Origin: Photobacterium sp. CCB-ST2H9
GTDB taxonomy: Bacteria > Pseudomonadota > Gammaproteobacteria > Enterobacterales > Vibrionaceae
Assembly (NCBI RefSeq): GCF_023151555.2
Contig: NZ_CP100426.1
Location: 1,178,001-1,242,000 of the forward strand
DNA: 64,000 nt
Direction: 5' to 3'
Under the pieces are notes generated by a model. That model was not told the DNA's origin. It saw only the letters and a program-made list of their open reading frames with translations, and searched no databases. Below are positions 27,732 through 36,342 of this stretch, piece after piece (within the stretch, counting starts at the first letter, position 1; each line of letters opens with the position of its first letter). A program made the translations under genes and the position numbers.

Positions 27732-29233
27732 GCTGCTTCCCCGTTAATCAATTTGCCGACAGCACAGGCCAGCAGTTTTTCCTGATCGGCATTTTTGGCA
27801 TCAAATTCGCCGCTGATCCGGCCTTCATGCATCACCAGAATCCTGTCACTCATCCCGAGGACTTCCGGCATTTCGGAAGACACCAGAATGATGCTCATAC
27901 CTTCGTCTTTGAACTGATTGATCAGCTGATAAATTTCTTTCTTGGCACCGACATCGACGCCCCGTGTCGGCTCATCCAGAATCAGAACTTTGGGCCGGGT
28001 CATCAGGCCTTTGGCTATCGCCACTTTCTGCTGATTCCCGCCCGACAGATTGCCGATGATCTGATCCCGGCCCGGTGTTTTGATGTTGAACAGACGAATA
28101 AAGTCATCCACAGCCATCACTTCGTCGCCATGCTGAATCTGAATCCCTTTGCTCAGTTGCGCCAGTGCACACAGAGACATGTTTTCTTTCACCGACAACC
28201 CCAGGACCAGACCATCGCCTTTGCGGTCTTCCGAGATATAAGCGATGCCATTGGCCAGTCCGTCCTGCGGGCTGATCGGATTGATGGTTTTGCCATTCAG
28301 GTTGATCACGCCCCGCTCGCTTGGCAACGCACCGTAAATCACCTTCATCAGCTCCGTCCGGCCAGCCCCCATCAAACCGGAAATCCCCAGAATCTCACCG
28401 CGTTTGAGGGTAAAACTCACCTCATGTACGCCGGAACCAGTCAGGCCAATCACTTCAAGGCAGGTCTCACCATGTTTGACCGCAATGCGCGGATACTGCT
28501 CTTCCAGTTTGCGGCCGACCATCATTTCAATCAGACCGTCTTCATTGGTGTCTGCCACCCGGCATTCCCCGATGAATTTGCCGTCCCGCAGCACGGTGAT
28601 GTCGTCACAGATTTCGAAGATTTCTTTCAGGCGGTGCGAGATATACACAATGCCGCAGCCTTGTGCGCGCAACTCATTGATTACCGCGAACAGAGAGGCG
28701 GTTTCGGTATCCGTCAGCGCGTCAGTCGGCTCATCCATAATGATGACTTTCGACTCGAACGACAGCGCCTTGGCTATCTCCACCATCTGCTGTTCACCCA
28801 GACTCAGGTCGCCCAGTAAGGTTTTCGAGCTGTGTTTCACATTCAGCCGGGTCAGCAACCGGTCGGCTTCATCGTACATCCGCCCCCACTGAATCCGGCC
28901 CAGCGGACCGGTGAATTCACGACCGAGAAAGATATTCTCGGCAATCGTCAGTTCAGGGATCAGGTTCAGTTCCTGATGAATAATACTGATGCCCGCCTGC
29001 TGAGAATCACGTGGCCCTTTGAAAGCTGCGGCTTGCCCCTGATAGTGAATGCTTCCCGCGTCTTTGCTGTAAATGCCGGTCAGCACCTTCATCAGGGTTG
29101 ATTTCCCGGCGCCGTTTTCCCCCATCAGCGCCATCACCCGTCCCGGATAGACGTTCAGGCTGGTTTTATCCAGTGCCTTCACGCCCGGGAAGGCTTTTTC
29201 AATCTCACTGAGTTGTAAAATGGCTTGCGTCAT
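27728..29233 (-). CDS. rbsA: ribose ABC transporter ATPase RbsA
   Basis: RbsA is the double-domain ATPase that powers ribose import. The 501-residue protein has two ABC modules: the first with Walker [10 protein letters not shown], signature [15 protein letters not shown] and Walker [12 protein letters not shown]; the second with a degenerate Walker A region ([16 protein letters not shown]) and signature [15 protein letters not shown] with [13 protein letters not shown]. This asymmetry is normal for sugar importers of this class. GAGGACGGCGT precedes ATG 29233, and the 3' end overlaps rbsC by ATGA. Confidence 0.95.
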   Translation of the reverse strand: MTQAILQLSEIEKAFPGVKALDKTSLNVYPGRVMALMGENGAGKSTLMKVLTGIYSKDAGSIHYQGQAAAFKGPRDSQQAGISIIHQELNLIPELTIAENIFLGREFTGPLGRIQWGRMYDEADRLLTRLNVKHSSKTLLGDLSLGEQQMVEIAKALSFESKVIIMDEPTDALTDTETASLFAVINELRAQGCGIVYISHRLKEIFEICDDITVLRDGKFIGECRVADTNEDGLIEMMVGRKLEEQYPRIAVKHGETCLEVIGLTGSGVHEVSFTLKRGEILGISGLMGAGRTELMKVIYGALPSERGVINLNGKTINPISPQDGLANGIAYISEDRKGDGLVLGLSVKENMSLCALAQLSKGIQIQHGDEVMAVDDFIRLFNIKTPGRDQIIGNLSGGNQQKVAIAKGLMTRPKVLILDEPTRGVDVGAKKEIYQLINQFKDEGMSIILVSSEMPEVLGMSDRILVMHEGRISGEFDAKNADQEKLLACAVGKLINGEAA

Positions 29234-29258
29234 ACGCCGTCCTCAATGGTTGCTGTGG

Positions 29259-29678
29259 TCAGAACACCACACCGGCTTGAAAAATCACGTTCGCATACGG
29301 GGTGCATTCCCCGGTCCGGACCACAGCCCGGCTCTGGTGCGTCCGTTGCTTGAAGGCTTCGTGAGACAGGTAGGTGACAGCTATGTCGCGGCCAATACGT
29401 GCCTGCTCTTCCTGAAGCAACCCCATCAGCGACTGATGAAGCGCCGGACTCACCTGCTGAAACTCCTCAGCCATCACCACACCTTCAATCTGTGACTCAG
29501 ACAACAGCGTTCGGACGGTCTCGAGGAAACCGGGCACACCATGGGTCAGCGCCAGATCGATCCGCTGCACCTGATCCGGCACCGGCAACCCGGCATCACA
29601 AATCGTCACTTCATCGGTATGCCCCAGCGTCGCCACCAGATAGGACAACTCGGCATGCAGGAGGGTACTTTTTTTCAT
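29259..29678 (-). CDS. rbsD: D-ribose pyranase RbsD
   Basis: RbsD converts beta-pyranose to beta-furanose ribose so that ribokinase can use it. The 139-residue product opens MKKSTLLHAELSYLVATLGHTD with the catalytic His of the RbsD/FucU family (HAELS), has ICDAGLPVP, and ends RTGECTPYANVIFQAGVVF. AAAGGTGTTGAAGC lies before ATG 29678. It is the first gene of the operon, 25 nt ahead of rbsA. Confidence 0.95.
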   Translation of the reverse strand: MKKSTLLHAELSYLVATLGHTDEVTICDAGLPVPDQVQRIDLALTHGVPGFLETVRTLLSESQIEGVVMAEEFQQVSPALHQSLMGLLQEEQARIGRDIAVTYLSHEAFKQRTHQSRAVVRTGECTPYANVIFQAGVVF

Positions 29679-30009
29679 GCTTCAACACCTTTCTTGGCCC
29701 GGTTTGGGCCTTGCTCAAACCTTGATTAGACAATCCAGGCTTCCCGTAATGAAATCGTCGGGAAAAACTTCTAACGTCGTCAAAATATCGGTTTATCTGC
29801 CCCAAACGGGCAGTGATGTGTTTTCTGTATCCTGTCTTTTTTATGATTGGGAAAACTCATCGAAACGTTTCGATGAATTCTAATCCACTGAGATTTCTTT
29901 GCAGCAGGTGAAAAGTTGAACTGTGATTGGGATCGTCAGATCTATCAGTAGCAGAAGTAAAAAGGTGATCTGAATCGCGGTGAGCCGGATAAGAAAACGG
30001 ACGTTTGCA
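29679..30009 (-). promoter_or_regulatory. rbs operon promoter and leader region
   Basis: No gene is visible in this 330-base stretch, which carries the leader of the ribose operon. It contains the RbsR-type palindrome at 29857-29876 and a weak CRP-like half site TGTGA at 29922-29926. Nothing else could be supported. Confidence 0.5.
29857..29876. promoter_or_regulatory. RbsR operator
   Basis: TCATCGAAACGTTTCGATGA is a perfect 20-bp palindrome with the central AACGTT-type core of LacI-family operators. It is very close to the E. coli RbsR site. It lies about 180 bp upstream of the rbsD start and fits repression of the whole operon by the RbsR encoded at its end. Confidence 0.85.
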
Positions 30010-30043
30010 AAGAAAAAGCAGCAGAGGCGTTTTCGCCCCTGCT
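30010..30043 (-). terminator. intrinsic terminator of the ene-reductase gene
   Basis: Read leftward, the stem AGCAGGGGCG/CGCCTCTGCT (one G-U pair, AAAA loop) is followed by GCTTTTTCTTT. It lies about 80 nt after the stop of the Old Yellow Enzyme gene and before the rbs promoter. Confidence 0.85.
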
Positions 30044-30120
30044 GATGTGGATGTTATGCATCATGAATTTGGTCATTCACCTGTAAGCCCTCCATCTGGG
30101 CCAGCGCCGGACATCTAAGC

Positions 30121-31194
30121 TTACGCAGAAGCCTCGGCAGTCAGCGTCGGATAGTCGGTGTAACCTGCCGCACTGCCGCCATAGAAAGAAGCCGGATCTG
30201 CATCATTCAGCGCGGCACCGGTTTCAAGGCGCTCAACGAAATCCGGATTGGCCAGAATCATCATGCCGTAAGATTCCAGATCAGCCAGACCCGCTTTGAG
30301 ATCACTGCCAATCTCATCCCGCGGCCGGCCCGGACGGTTCAGGATCAGCGTGTGCTGCCAGATATCCCGGATGTCACGGATCAGCGGCTCATTGCCCTGA
30401 TGCATGATATGCAAGTAAGCCAGCCCCAGTTTGTTCAGTTCTGCGACCAGATAACGGTAAAGCGCCGGGCCTTCGCTGCCTTCATCAATTCCCCAGATGG
30501 TGGTGCCCGGTGACAGACGGATCGCCGTTCTGTCGGCCCCGATTTCCTCTGCAATAGCCGCAGCGACCTCAATCGCGAACCGGGCACGGTTTTCTATCGA
30601 ACCCCCGTATTCGTCGGTCCGGGTGTTGGCACTGGGTGCGAAAAACTGCTGAATCAGATACGCATTGGCCCCGTGGATCTCAACACCGTCTGCACCGGCT
30701 TCAATGGCACGACGCGCAGCGAAGCGGAAGTCGGCAACGGTCTGACGAATCTCTTCTGTCGTCAGGGCACGGGGAACCGGAATGTCCTGCATGCCGGAGA
30801 CCGTAAACATTTTTGTCTGCGGCGAAATCGCCGATGGCGCGACACCCGGACGATGATGCAACGTATTGTCCGGATGCGACATCCGGCCCGCATGCATCAG
30901 CTGAAAGAACACATGGCCGCCCTGCGCATGAATGCCAGCGGTGACCTGTTTCCAGCCCGCCACCTGCGCATCGGTATAAATCCCGGGGGTGGCGAGGTAG
31001 CCCTGCCCGTCATCGGAAGGCTGCACGCCTTCAGTCACAATCAGGCCGATACTGGCACGCTGGGTATAGTACTCGGCGGTCAGTGCTCCGGGCGTTCCGT
31101 CCAGGTTCGCCCGGGAACGGGTCATCGGTGCCATCACAAGGCGGTTAGATAAGGTGATTCGGCCTAAACGGATCGGTGCAAATAACTGGCTCAT
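30121..31194 (-). CDS. nemA: Old Yellow Enzyme family alkene reductase (NemA-like)
   Basis: This FMN-dependent cytoplasmic enzyme reduces activated alkenes and similar electrophiles with NADPH. The 357-residue TIM-barrel protein begins LFAPIRLGRITLSNRLVMAPMTRSR, has the substrate-binding pair in VEIHGANAYLIQQF (His and Asn), the SANTRTDEYGGSIENRARF segment and FMN-contacting residues near the C-terminus (GLADLESYGMMILANPDFVERL). GGGAGTGAACC precedes ATG 31194. The gene is divergent from a LysR regulator that probably controls it. NemA is a best fit; other ene-reductases of this family are very similar. Confidence 0.88.
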   Translation of the reverse strand: MSQLFAPIRLGRITLSNRLVMAPMTRSRANLDGTPGALTAEYYTQRASIGLIVTEGVQPSDDGQGYLATPGIYTDAQVAGWKQVTAGIHAQGGHVFFQLMHAGRMSHPDNTLHHRPGVAPSAISPQTKMFTVSGMQDIPVPRALTTEEIRQTVADFRFAARRAIEAGADGVEIHGANAYLIQQFFAPSANTRTDEYGGSIENRARFAIEVAAAIAEEIGADRTAIRLSPGTTIWGIDEGSEGPALYRYLVAELNKLGLAYLHIMHQGNEPLIRDIRDIWQHTLILNRPGRPRDEIGSDLKAGLADLESYGMMILANPDFVERLETGAALNDADPASFYGGSAAGYTDYPTLTAEASA

Positions 31195-31310
31195 GGTTCA
31201 CTCCCGCAGCAGATGCTGCTCACTCATTTTCGACCCAGTCATCATTAACCAATTCACATATGGAATAAATATGATTAAATGGAAATCATTGACCCATTAA
31301 TGGAGCAATC

Positions 31311-32189
31311 ATGACGGGATTACTGAACGATATGGCGCTGTTTGTAGAAGTGGCAAATGTCATGAGCTTCCGCAAAGCTGCTGAGATCATAGGCGTGCCG
31401 AATTCGACGCTGTCCAGACGTATCAGCACTCTGGAACAAGAAATCGGCTTACGTCTGCTGCACCGGACGACACGCAAGCTGGAACTGACAGAAGCCGGCA
31501 AACTCTATTACGAACGCTGCAAACGGATTGTCGCGGAGGCCAAGCTGGCCCATGAACAGTTAGGGGACATGCTGGAACACCCCAGCGGTTTGATCCGGGC
31601 ATCGCTCCCGGTCGATTTTGCCGTGACTTTTCTGGCGCCGTTGATGCCCGAATTCATGCGCCGCTACCCGGACATCACCTTTGAGTTTGACCTCACTTCC
31701 CGCAAAGTGGATATGGTCACAGAGCACTTCGATGTGGCGATCCGGATTGGTGAGCAGGAAAGCTCCAATCTGATTGCGCGGAAACTGGCAAGCCTGAAGG
31801 GTCAGCTGTATGCCTCGCCCGGCTATCTGGATCGCTTTGGAGAACCAGCAACACCTGCAGAGCTCACGCAGCATGAATGTCTTCATATTCTGAAGACTGA
31901 CACATGGCAAATGAGTGACGGCTCAGAAACGATTGACGTGCCGGTCAGCAGCAAGTTCATTCTCAATAACATCGGAATGATCCGAAGACTTGCCACCCTG
32001 GATCTGGGGATCATTCTGATGCCGGAAGAAATTGTGGCCGAAGATCTGAAAGCTGGCCGACTGCGCCGGTTATTGCCCGGCTGGCAGGGCGCCCCCACCC
32101 CGATTTACGCGATGACTGAAACCCGGTTGCTGCCTGCAAAAACCCGCTGTTTCATTGAATACGTCCGGGAATGTCTGGCGCAAACATAA
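31311..32189 (+). CDS. LysR-family regulator divergent from the ene-reductase
   Basis: The 292-residue protein has an N-terminal winged helix-turn-helix (DMALFVEVANVMSFRKAAEI with PNSTLSRRISTLEQEIG) and a C-terminal effector-binding domain of the CrgA/YafC-like class (FDVAIRIGEQESSNLIARKL). GGAGCAATC precedes ATG 31311. The divergent arrangement with a 116-bp intergenic region makes it the likely activator or repressor of the nemA-like gene. The inducer is not known. Confidence 0.88.
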   Translation: MTGLLNDMALFVEVANVMSFRKAAEIIGVPNSTLSRRISTLEQEIGLRLLHRTTRKLELTEAGKLYYERCKRIVAEAKLAHEQLGDMLEHPSGLIRASLPVDFAVTFLAPLMPEFMRRYPDITFEFDLTSRKVDMVTEHFDVAIRIGEQESSNLIARKLASLKGQLYASPGYLDRFGEPATPAELTQHECLHILKTDTWQMSDGSETIDVPVSSKFILNNIGMIRRLATLDLGIILMPEEIVAEDLKAGRLRRLLPGWQGAPTPIYAMTETRLLPAKTRCFIEYVRECLAQT

Positions 32190-32289
32190 CAACCAAACCG
32201 AGCAACCAAACGGCGCAACAGACAAGGCGATAAACAGCTGAGCCATCTATACTTCTCACTGTTCAGAAGCAGAGCGATGAGGTGCAGTT

Positions 32290-32718
32290 ATGCTGAAATT
32301 CATCGGAAAATCATATCATTACCTTGTGCTAATTTTCGTCGTCGCCTTTTCTGCATTCAGCCTGGGTGCAACGGCTCAGTTACTCGACGGAAAAACCTTC
32401 ACAGGGCCAACCGGCATTGTGGGTCAGTCGGCTGAAGAACAGGAAGTGCTCACGTTTAATCACGGCGAACTTTACTCCGAAAGTTGCGCCCCCTGGGGCT
32501 TCAAAAGCGGCGCCTATACCCTCGAGCAGCAAGGTGAGACACTGTACTTTACGGCCACCACACTGAGCCCGGACAACGGTAAAATCGTCTGGCGCGGTAA
32601 GGTGAAAGGTGATGCCATCGAAGCCAGCTACATCTGGACCAAAGAACGCTGGTGGTGGAAGGATGCCCGGCAGGAAAAATGGTTCAAAGGGACACTCAAA
32701 ACAGATGGGGTGAACTGA
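32290..32718 (+). CDS. secreted small beta-rich protein of unknown function
   Basis: The 142-residue protein has a signal peptide (about residues 1-28, ending LGATA) and a mature domain of about 115 residues with short beta strands and many aromatic residues (KERWWWKDARQEKWFKG). Its pattern LLDGKTFTGPTGIVG and DNGKIVWRGKVKGDAIEASYIW suggests a lipocalin-like or similar beta-sandwich, but I cannot name a family. GAGGTGCAGTT precedes ATG 32290. It stands alone and ends before a strong bidirectional terminator. Confidence 0.75.
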   Translation: MLKFIGKSYHYLVLIFVVAFSAFSLGATAQLLDGKTFTGPTGIVGQSAEEQEVLTFNHGELYSESCAPWGFKSGAYTLEQQGETLYFTATTLSPDNGKIVWRGKVKGDAIEASYIWTKERWWWKDARQEKWFKGTLKTDGVN

Positions 32719-32739
32719 ATTGCCTTCACTCTGAAGCGG

Positions 32740-32790
32740 AAAAATGGCAGGAACAATGGGGCTGAAACATCCATTGCGCCTGCCATTTTT
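32740..32790. terminator. bidirectional terminator
   Basis: The 12-bp stem AAAAATGGCAGG/CCTGCCATTTTT (32740-32751 and 32779-32790) has further internal pairing CAATGG/CCATTG. It serves the convergent genes on both sides. Confidence 0.85.
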
Positions 32791-32825
32791 GATCGTGATT
32801 ATTAGTCGCTATTGAGCTGAAAGTA

Positions 32826-33341
32826 TCAACTTTGATGCGTCCCAGATCTAAATAATAAGGTACCACGGGCAACATAAACCACTGCGTAAACTTCACCCGC
32901 CAGATCATTCATGATTTCTGAGTGGCTCCGCCATACAACACTCACCTCTTCCCATGAGGAAAAATTGATGCCACGAACATCTGAATGTTGATTCCCTTGA
33001 TGATCAATGCATGCAAACGACTGATACTCTGCCAGCGCGACAGGCTCACCATCAACAAACCAAACTTCAACTTTCGGGCGACCAAACTGTTCACATAGCG
33101 CTTTGAAACCCTCACTCTCAAGAAAAACGACCATCGATTCATGATCTCTCCAGACATAAAACGGAGCATAGCTGTTTACGGAATTTTGATAGCTTGTCGC
33201 ATCTTTCCGCGAGTAAAGATAAGCCTTAAACATTAACCCGGGGAATCCGTCCAGCAAATGACCTTTCTCTCTGATTCTGTTTTCAATCCGTTCCATCGGG
33301 TAATCAGATGGGAGAACAATTTTATATTGCATCGCGATCAT
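32826..33341 (-). CDS. DUF4865 family protein
   Basis: The 171-residue cytoplasmic protein begins MIAMQYKIVLPSDYPMERI and continues with REKGHLLDGFPGLMFKAYLY, the characteristic N-terminus of DUF4865, a family related to EthD/dimeric alpha-beta barrel proteins with no established activity. GGAGAGCAAG precedes ATG 33341, and a longer in-frame extension has no site. The gene is 20 nt inside the end of a frameshifted carboxymuconolactone decarboxylase-like gene, and a LysR regulator is divergent, forming a compact module of likely small-molecule detoxification or degradation. Confidence 0.8.
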   Translation of the reverse strand: MIAMQYKIVLPSDYPMERIENRIREKGHLLDGFPGLMFKAYLYSRKDATSYQNSVNSYAPFYVWRDHESMVVFLESEGFKALCEQFGRPKVEVWFVDGEPVALAEYQSFACIDHQGNQHSDVRGINFSSWEEVSVVWRSHSEIMNDLAGEVYAVVYVARGTLLFRSGTHQS

Positions 33342-33671
33342 CTTGCTCTCCTGTTTTGCCGATGCCACTGTGTGATTTTCTGAAATCATGCACCCGTGTA
33401 ATTGCGCTGACGGCTGCTGGCCAGCCCGCATAAAAAGCCAGATGCGTAAATATTTCGATTAACTCCTCATTGGTAATCCCGTTATTTCTGGCGAGATCGA
33501 TGTGGTAAGGCAATTGTTCAAGTCTGCCCATCGAGGCCAGCACAGACAATGAATGATACTTCGCTCTCTTGCTGCCAGCTGTTGACGCTGCCAGATATCA
33601 CCAAACAGAACATCTTGCGTGAGCTCATTGAGCTTGGGGGCCGCCGCTAATATCTCTCTGTCTTGATTCAT
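33322..33671 (-). pseudogene. carboxymuconolactone decarboxylase-like gene with a frameshift
   Basis: Two leftward frames together encode one CMD/AhpD-like protein. The first (from ATG 33671) gives REILAAAPKLNELTQDVLFG and RQQLAARERSII. The second resumes with LSVLASMGRLEQLPYHIDLA, NNGITNEELIEIFTHLAFY and AGWPAAVSAITRVHDF. The break is at about 33555-33560, where ATCATTCATTGTCTGTG is one base short of a continuous frame. Apart from this the gene looks intact, so the lesion is recent, or a sequencing error. Intact relatives are small helical proteins acting on lactones or peroxides. Confidence 0.75.
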
Positions 33672-33779
33672 TTTATCGCTTCCGATTTCTAAACCGGTGT
33701 CTATAATGGCACCCCTTCATGATCCGAAAAATCAAAACATTCAGGACAGTCAGTTCACTAATTTAGGATGATTGACAAC

Positions 33780-34655
33780 ATGAAAGACACCGTACTGGAT
33801 TTACAGGCGCTGAAAACATTCGTACTTGGCATTGAGTTCAAAAGCTTTGCTCTGGCGGCTAAGCATCAGCACAAGTCAACATCAGCGGTCAGCGCGCATC
33901 TGAAAAAACTGGAAATGCAAACGAACTCTACTTTGGTCAAGAAAGAAGGACGATACCTGCTCCCGACCGAGCAAGGAGAACAGTTACTTAGATTTGCAAA
34001 GAAAATGCTGGCGATGAACGATGAAGCACTGGAAACGATCCGATGTATTGATTTGCAAGGCTCAGTCAGTGTGGGGCTTCAGGAAGATTTTGCCGAAGCA
34101 ATTCTTACGGAATGCTTAGGCCGGTTTACCCGGGTCAATGAACATGTCCAGCTGAATACAATGATTGAAAGATACACTAAATTAATCTCTGCAATTCAAG
34201 AAGGTGCGCTCGATTTATCAGTCACTTGGCAGGGGAATGAGACAACGCCCTATTCCGATATCATCGCTCACACACCAATCCAATGGATTAGCTCACCCAG
34301 TTTTCCACTCGAGAATTTTTTAGAACAAAATCTACCCTTGCCATTAGTGATGGTTGAACCCAATTGCCTGTTTAAAAAGAAAGCCACAGACGCCTTGGAT
34401 TCAGCAGGCATCAAATGGAAAATTGTCTACCAAAGCCAAAGTCTCAGCGGAATTTGGCCTGCGGTGCAGGCAGGTCTCGGCGTTACAGCCAGAACCACTA
34501 TCGGTCGTCCTGACTCACTAAAAATTATTCAAGCAGGATTACCCAAGATGGACGAGATTGGTATTCAGGTTCATCGTGCTCAAGACGCAGGCAACAAGGT
34601 TCAGGAAAGGCTGGCTGATTTAATGACCAAGACGATTCAGAGGAATTATGTCTGA
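33780..34655 (+). CDS. LysR-family regulator divergent from the CMD/DUF4865 pair
   Basis: The product of about 291 residues has an N-terminal helix-turn-helix (LDLQALKTFVLGIEFKSF with STSAVSAHLKKLEMQTNS) and a LysR substrate-binding domain with SGIWPAVQAGLGVTART. It matches the group of LysR proteins found beside DUF4865 and carboxymuconolactone decarboxylase-like genes. ATG 33780 has AGGATGA at a workable distance; an ATG four codons earlier has no usable spacing. It is divergent from the CMD-like gene and probably controls it. Confidence 0.83.
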   Translation: MKDTVLDLQALKTFVLGIEFKSFALAAKHQHKSTSAVSAHLKKLEMQTNSTLVKKEGRYLLPTEQGEQLLRFAKKMLAMNDEALETIRCIDLQGSVSVGLQEDFAEAILTECLGRFTRVNEHVQLNTMIERYTKLISAIQEGALDLSVTWQGNETTPYSDIIAHTPIQWISSPSFPLENFLEQNLPLPLVMVEPNCLFKKKATDALDSAGIKWKIVYQSQSLSGIWPAVQAGLGVTARTTIGRPDSLKIIQAGLPKMDEIGIQVHRAQDAGNKVQERLADLMTKTIQRNYV

Positions 34656-35192
34656 TTTGAAAACACGGAATGGATAGACACATTTGAATGTTGTTCGTCT
34701 TTTTGTCGCGCTTTAAGTTCAGAATCGATCTCAATGATCGTTTCTGCGCGCCAGACACGCATTGCTGGCACAAAGAGTGCCCAGAATTGCCTAAGATTAT
34801 TTGATGTTGACCGGGTCGATTGTAGGCGAACCATGCGCCTACAACCTAAAAAATCATCCGTGAATTTTTCCTCGGGGGTTGGGAAAGAATAGATTATTTA
34901 AGAGATTTAGATATTTGCGTATCAATTCGCTTGCTCTATTTAATATAAGGGAGATGATTAGGTAATGTATGGTCATATACATAAAATGGCAGAAATTTAA
35001 TTCAGATTTATTTCACGCATACATGACAATACAACCACTTAAAATGACCAAACGTAAAAACATATCTGCTCTGCAAAAAAAAAATTCCAGTAATGCATCT
35101 GTTAAAGAAAAACATCATAAAATCTGTATGAAAAAACCATCCCCCCCACAAGCACAGTCAATCAGACCTACTTGAAAAAACCATGTTAATGA
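34656..35192. other. AT-rich intergenic stretch with one hairpin
   Basis: No convincing gene is present. A perfect 9-bp stem TTGTAGGCG/CGCCTACAA with a 7-nt loop lies at 34820-34844, 165 nt after the LysR stop, and could end that transcript, though no U-run follows. The rest is AT-rich. A 68-codon rightward frame at 34969-35175 lacks a ribosome site and looks like chance. Confidence 0.5.
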
Positions 35193-35855
35193 CTATAAAC
35201 ACTTTGTGAAATTGTATTTTAAGTCATAACAAATTCGAATCTCATTAAGTCGATGATTTTTCATATCAACATATACATGTTCTCGATTCATACCAAGATG
35301 TTTATTGTAGGAAACAAACCAATCGGTAATACCTCTCCAAGACATATATTCAACTTGGGTAACTTGTTCTATTGTTGGTATGGTCAACTTAGAATACAAT
35401 TCTTGCGTCTTTTCCAAATAAAATTCCGGTGTATCAAAATCGCAGGTTCCGTGTTTTTCCCACTCTTTCTGAATAAGTTTAACACCAGGCATCATACATA
35501 GATATTTTTTTAAAGTTTCTACTTTTATAGCACCAGGATTATCACAATTTCGAGGATGTTTTTTGTGATTTCCATATGCGCTATCAGATTGCCCCCATAA
35601 ACCATGTACTACCAGACCAAATTTACCAGAATTCTCAGGACCACATTGGTGTCCAGAAGCACTTTGCTCATCACAAAACGCAGGAGACCAACTCAGAGCC
35701 AATACAAACGAATCAGTAGGAATATCTTTATTTATCCAATCATTTGGATTTTGAGTTGCAATATAATCATACTCATGAACATCAGGAGAAAGGACGCACT
35801 GATTAGCGTTCGCTGAAAAAGATAGAAGAAATATTAATCCTGTATTAAATCTCAT
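35193..35855 (-). CDS. secreted ribonuclease T2 family protein
   Basis: T2 RNases cleave single-stranded RNA without a metal, via a 2',3'-cyclic phosphate. The 220-residue protein has a signal peptide (about residues 1-17, FSANA), the CAS-I region FVLALSWSPAFC with VVHGLWGQ holding the first catalytic His, and CAS-II in EWEKHGTCDFDTPEFY with the catalytic Glu, Lys and His. Eight Cys residues in the mature chain suggest disulfides, as expected in the periplasm or outside. AGAGGTTAAAGG precedes ATG 35855. The gene is AT-rich compared with most neighbours and stands alone in AT-rich DNA, which hints at acquisition. Confidence 0.88.
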   Translation of the reverse strand: MRFNTGLIFLLSFSANANQCVLSPDVHEYDYIATQNPNDWINKDIPTDSFVLALSWSPAFCDEQSASGHQCGPENSGKFGLVVHGLWGQSDSAYGNHKKHPRNCDNPGAIKVETLKKYLCMMPGVKLIQKEWEKHGTCDFDTPEFYLEKTQELYSKLTIPTIEQVTQVEYMSWRGITDWFVSYNKHLGMNREHVYVDMKNHRLNEIRICYDLKYNFTKCL

Positions 35856-36342
35856 CCTTTAACCTCTATTTAGTAAGTAGTTTATAATTTCATTAGAAAA
35901 ATTCAATCCAGAGCGATCTTAGAAGGCATTTAATATAGAGTGCGTAATATTTCCACCATATAGCCTTCATCTCATACCAAAAATCCACGTATGAATATAG
36001 GTTAGCTGAGCATTGCTGTATAAAAAGTCACGAACTATGATCTGTTTCACAAAAAATTAATCATGCTAAATGAGACTAAGGAAAAATTATTTTTAGTCTT
36101 TACTACATTCACCGACACCCCAAATAACCTCAGAGAACTCCGAAGTGCCGCGTCTACCCCAGGCATAAACCGAAACTTGCAAAATGCTCAAATAGGCAAG
36201 CGAATATCCAGCGCCGAAATATGGAAAACGAACGAGTTGTGAATGAGATAAAAATCTCAACGCACCTGAGCGAGGATCAAAGCAGCAAGGAAATGAGAGA
36301 GGAAATGCCACGGAGCAAGATGCATCCGCGGCTGGAGTCAGG
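35856..36342. other. intergenic stretch with an unexplained segment
   Basis: The part next to the RNase gene is AT-rich and should contain its promoter. The part at about 36093-36342 has a higher GC content and an open leftward frame, ending WGVGECSKD, that continues from within the chemoreceptor gene in another frame. It has no start or ribosome site of its own. It may be a repeated or remnant sequence; I could not identify it. Confidence 0.35.

Noticed and set aside
29922..29938. CRP-like site upstream of the rbs operon
   Set aside because: Only the TGTGA half is present; the second half does not match TCACA, so no site is claimed.
34969..35175. Rightward frame of 68 codons before the RNase T2 gene
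   Set aside because: Lysine-rich low-complexity product in AT-rich DNA, no ribosome site.
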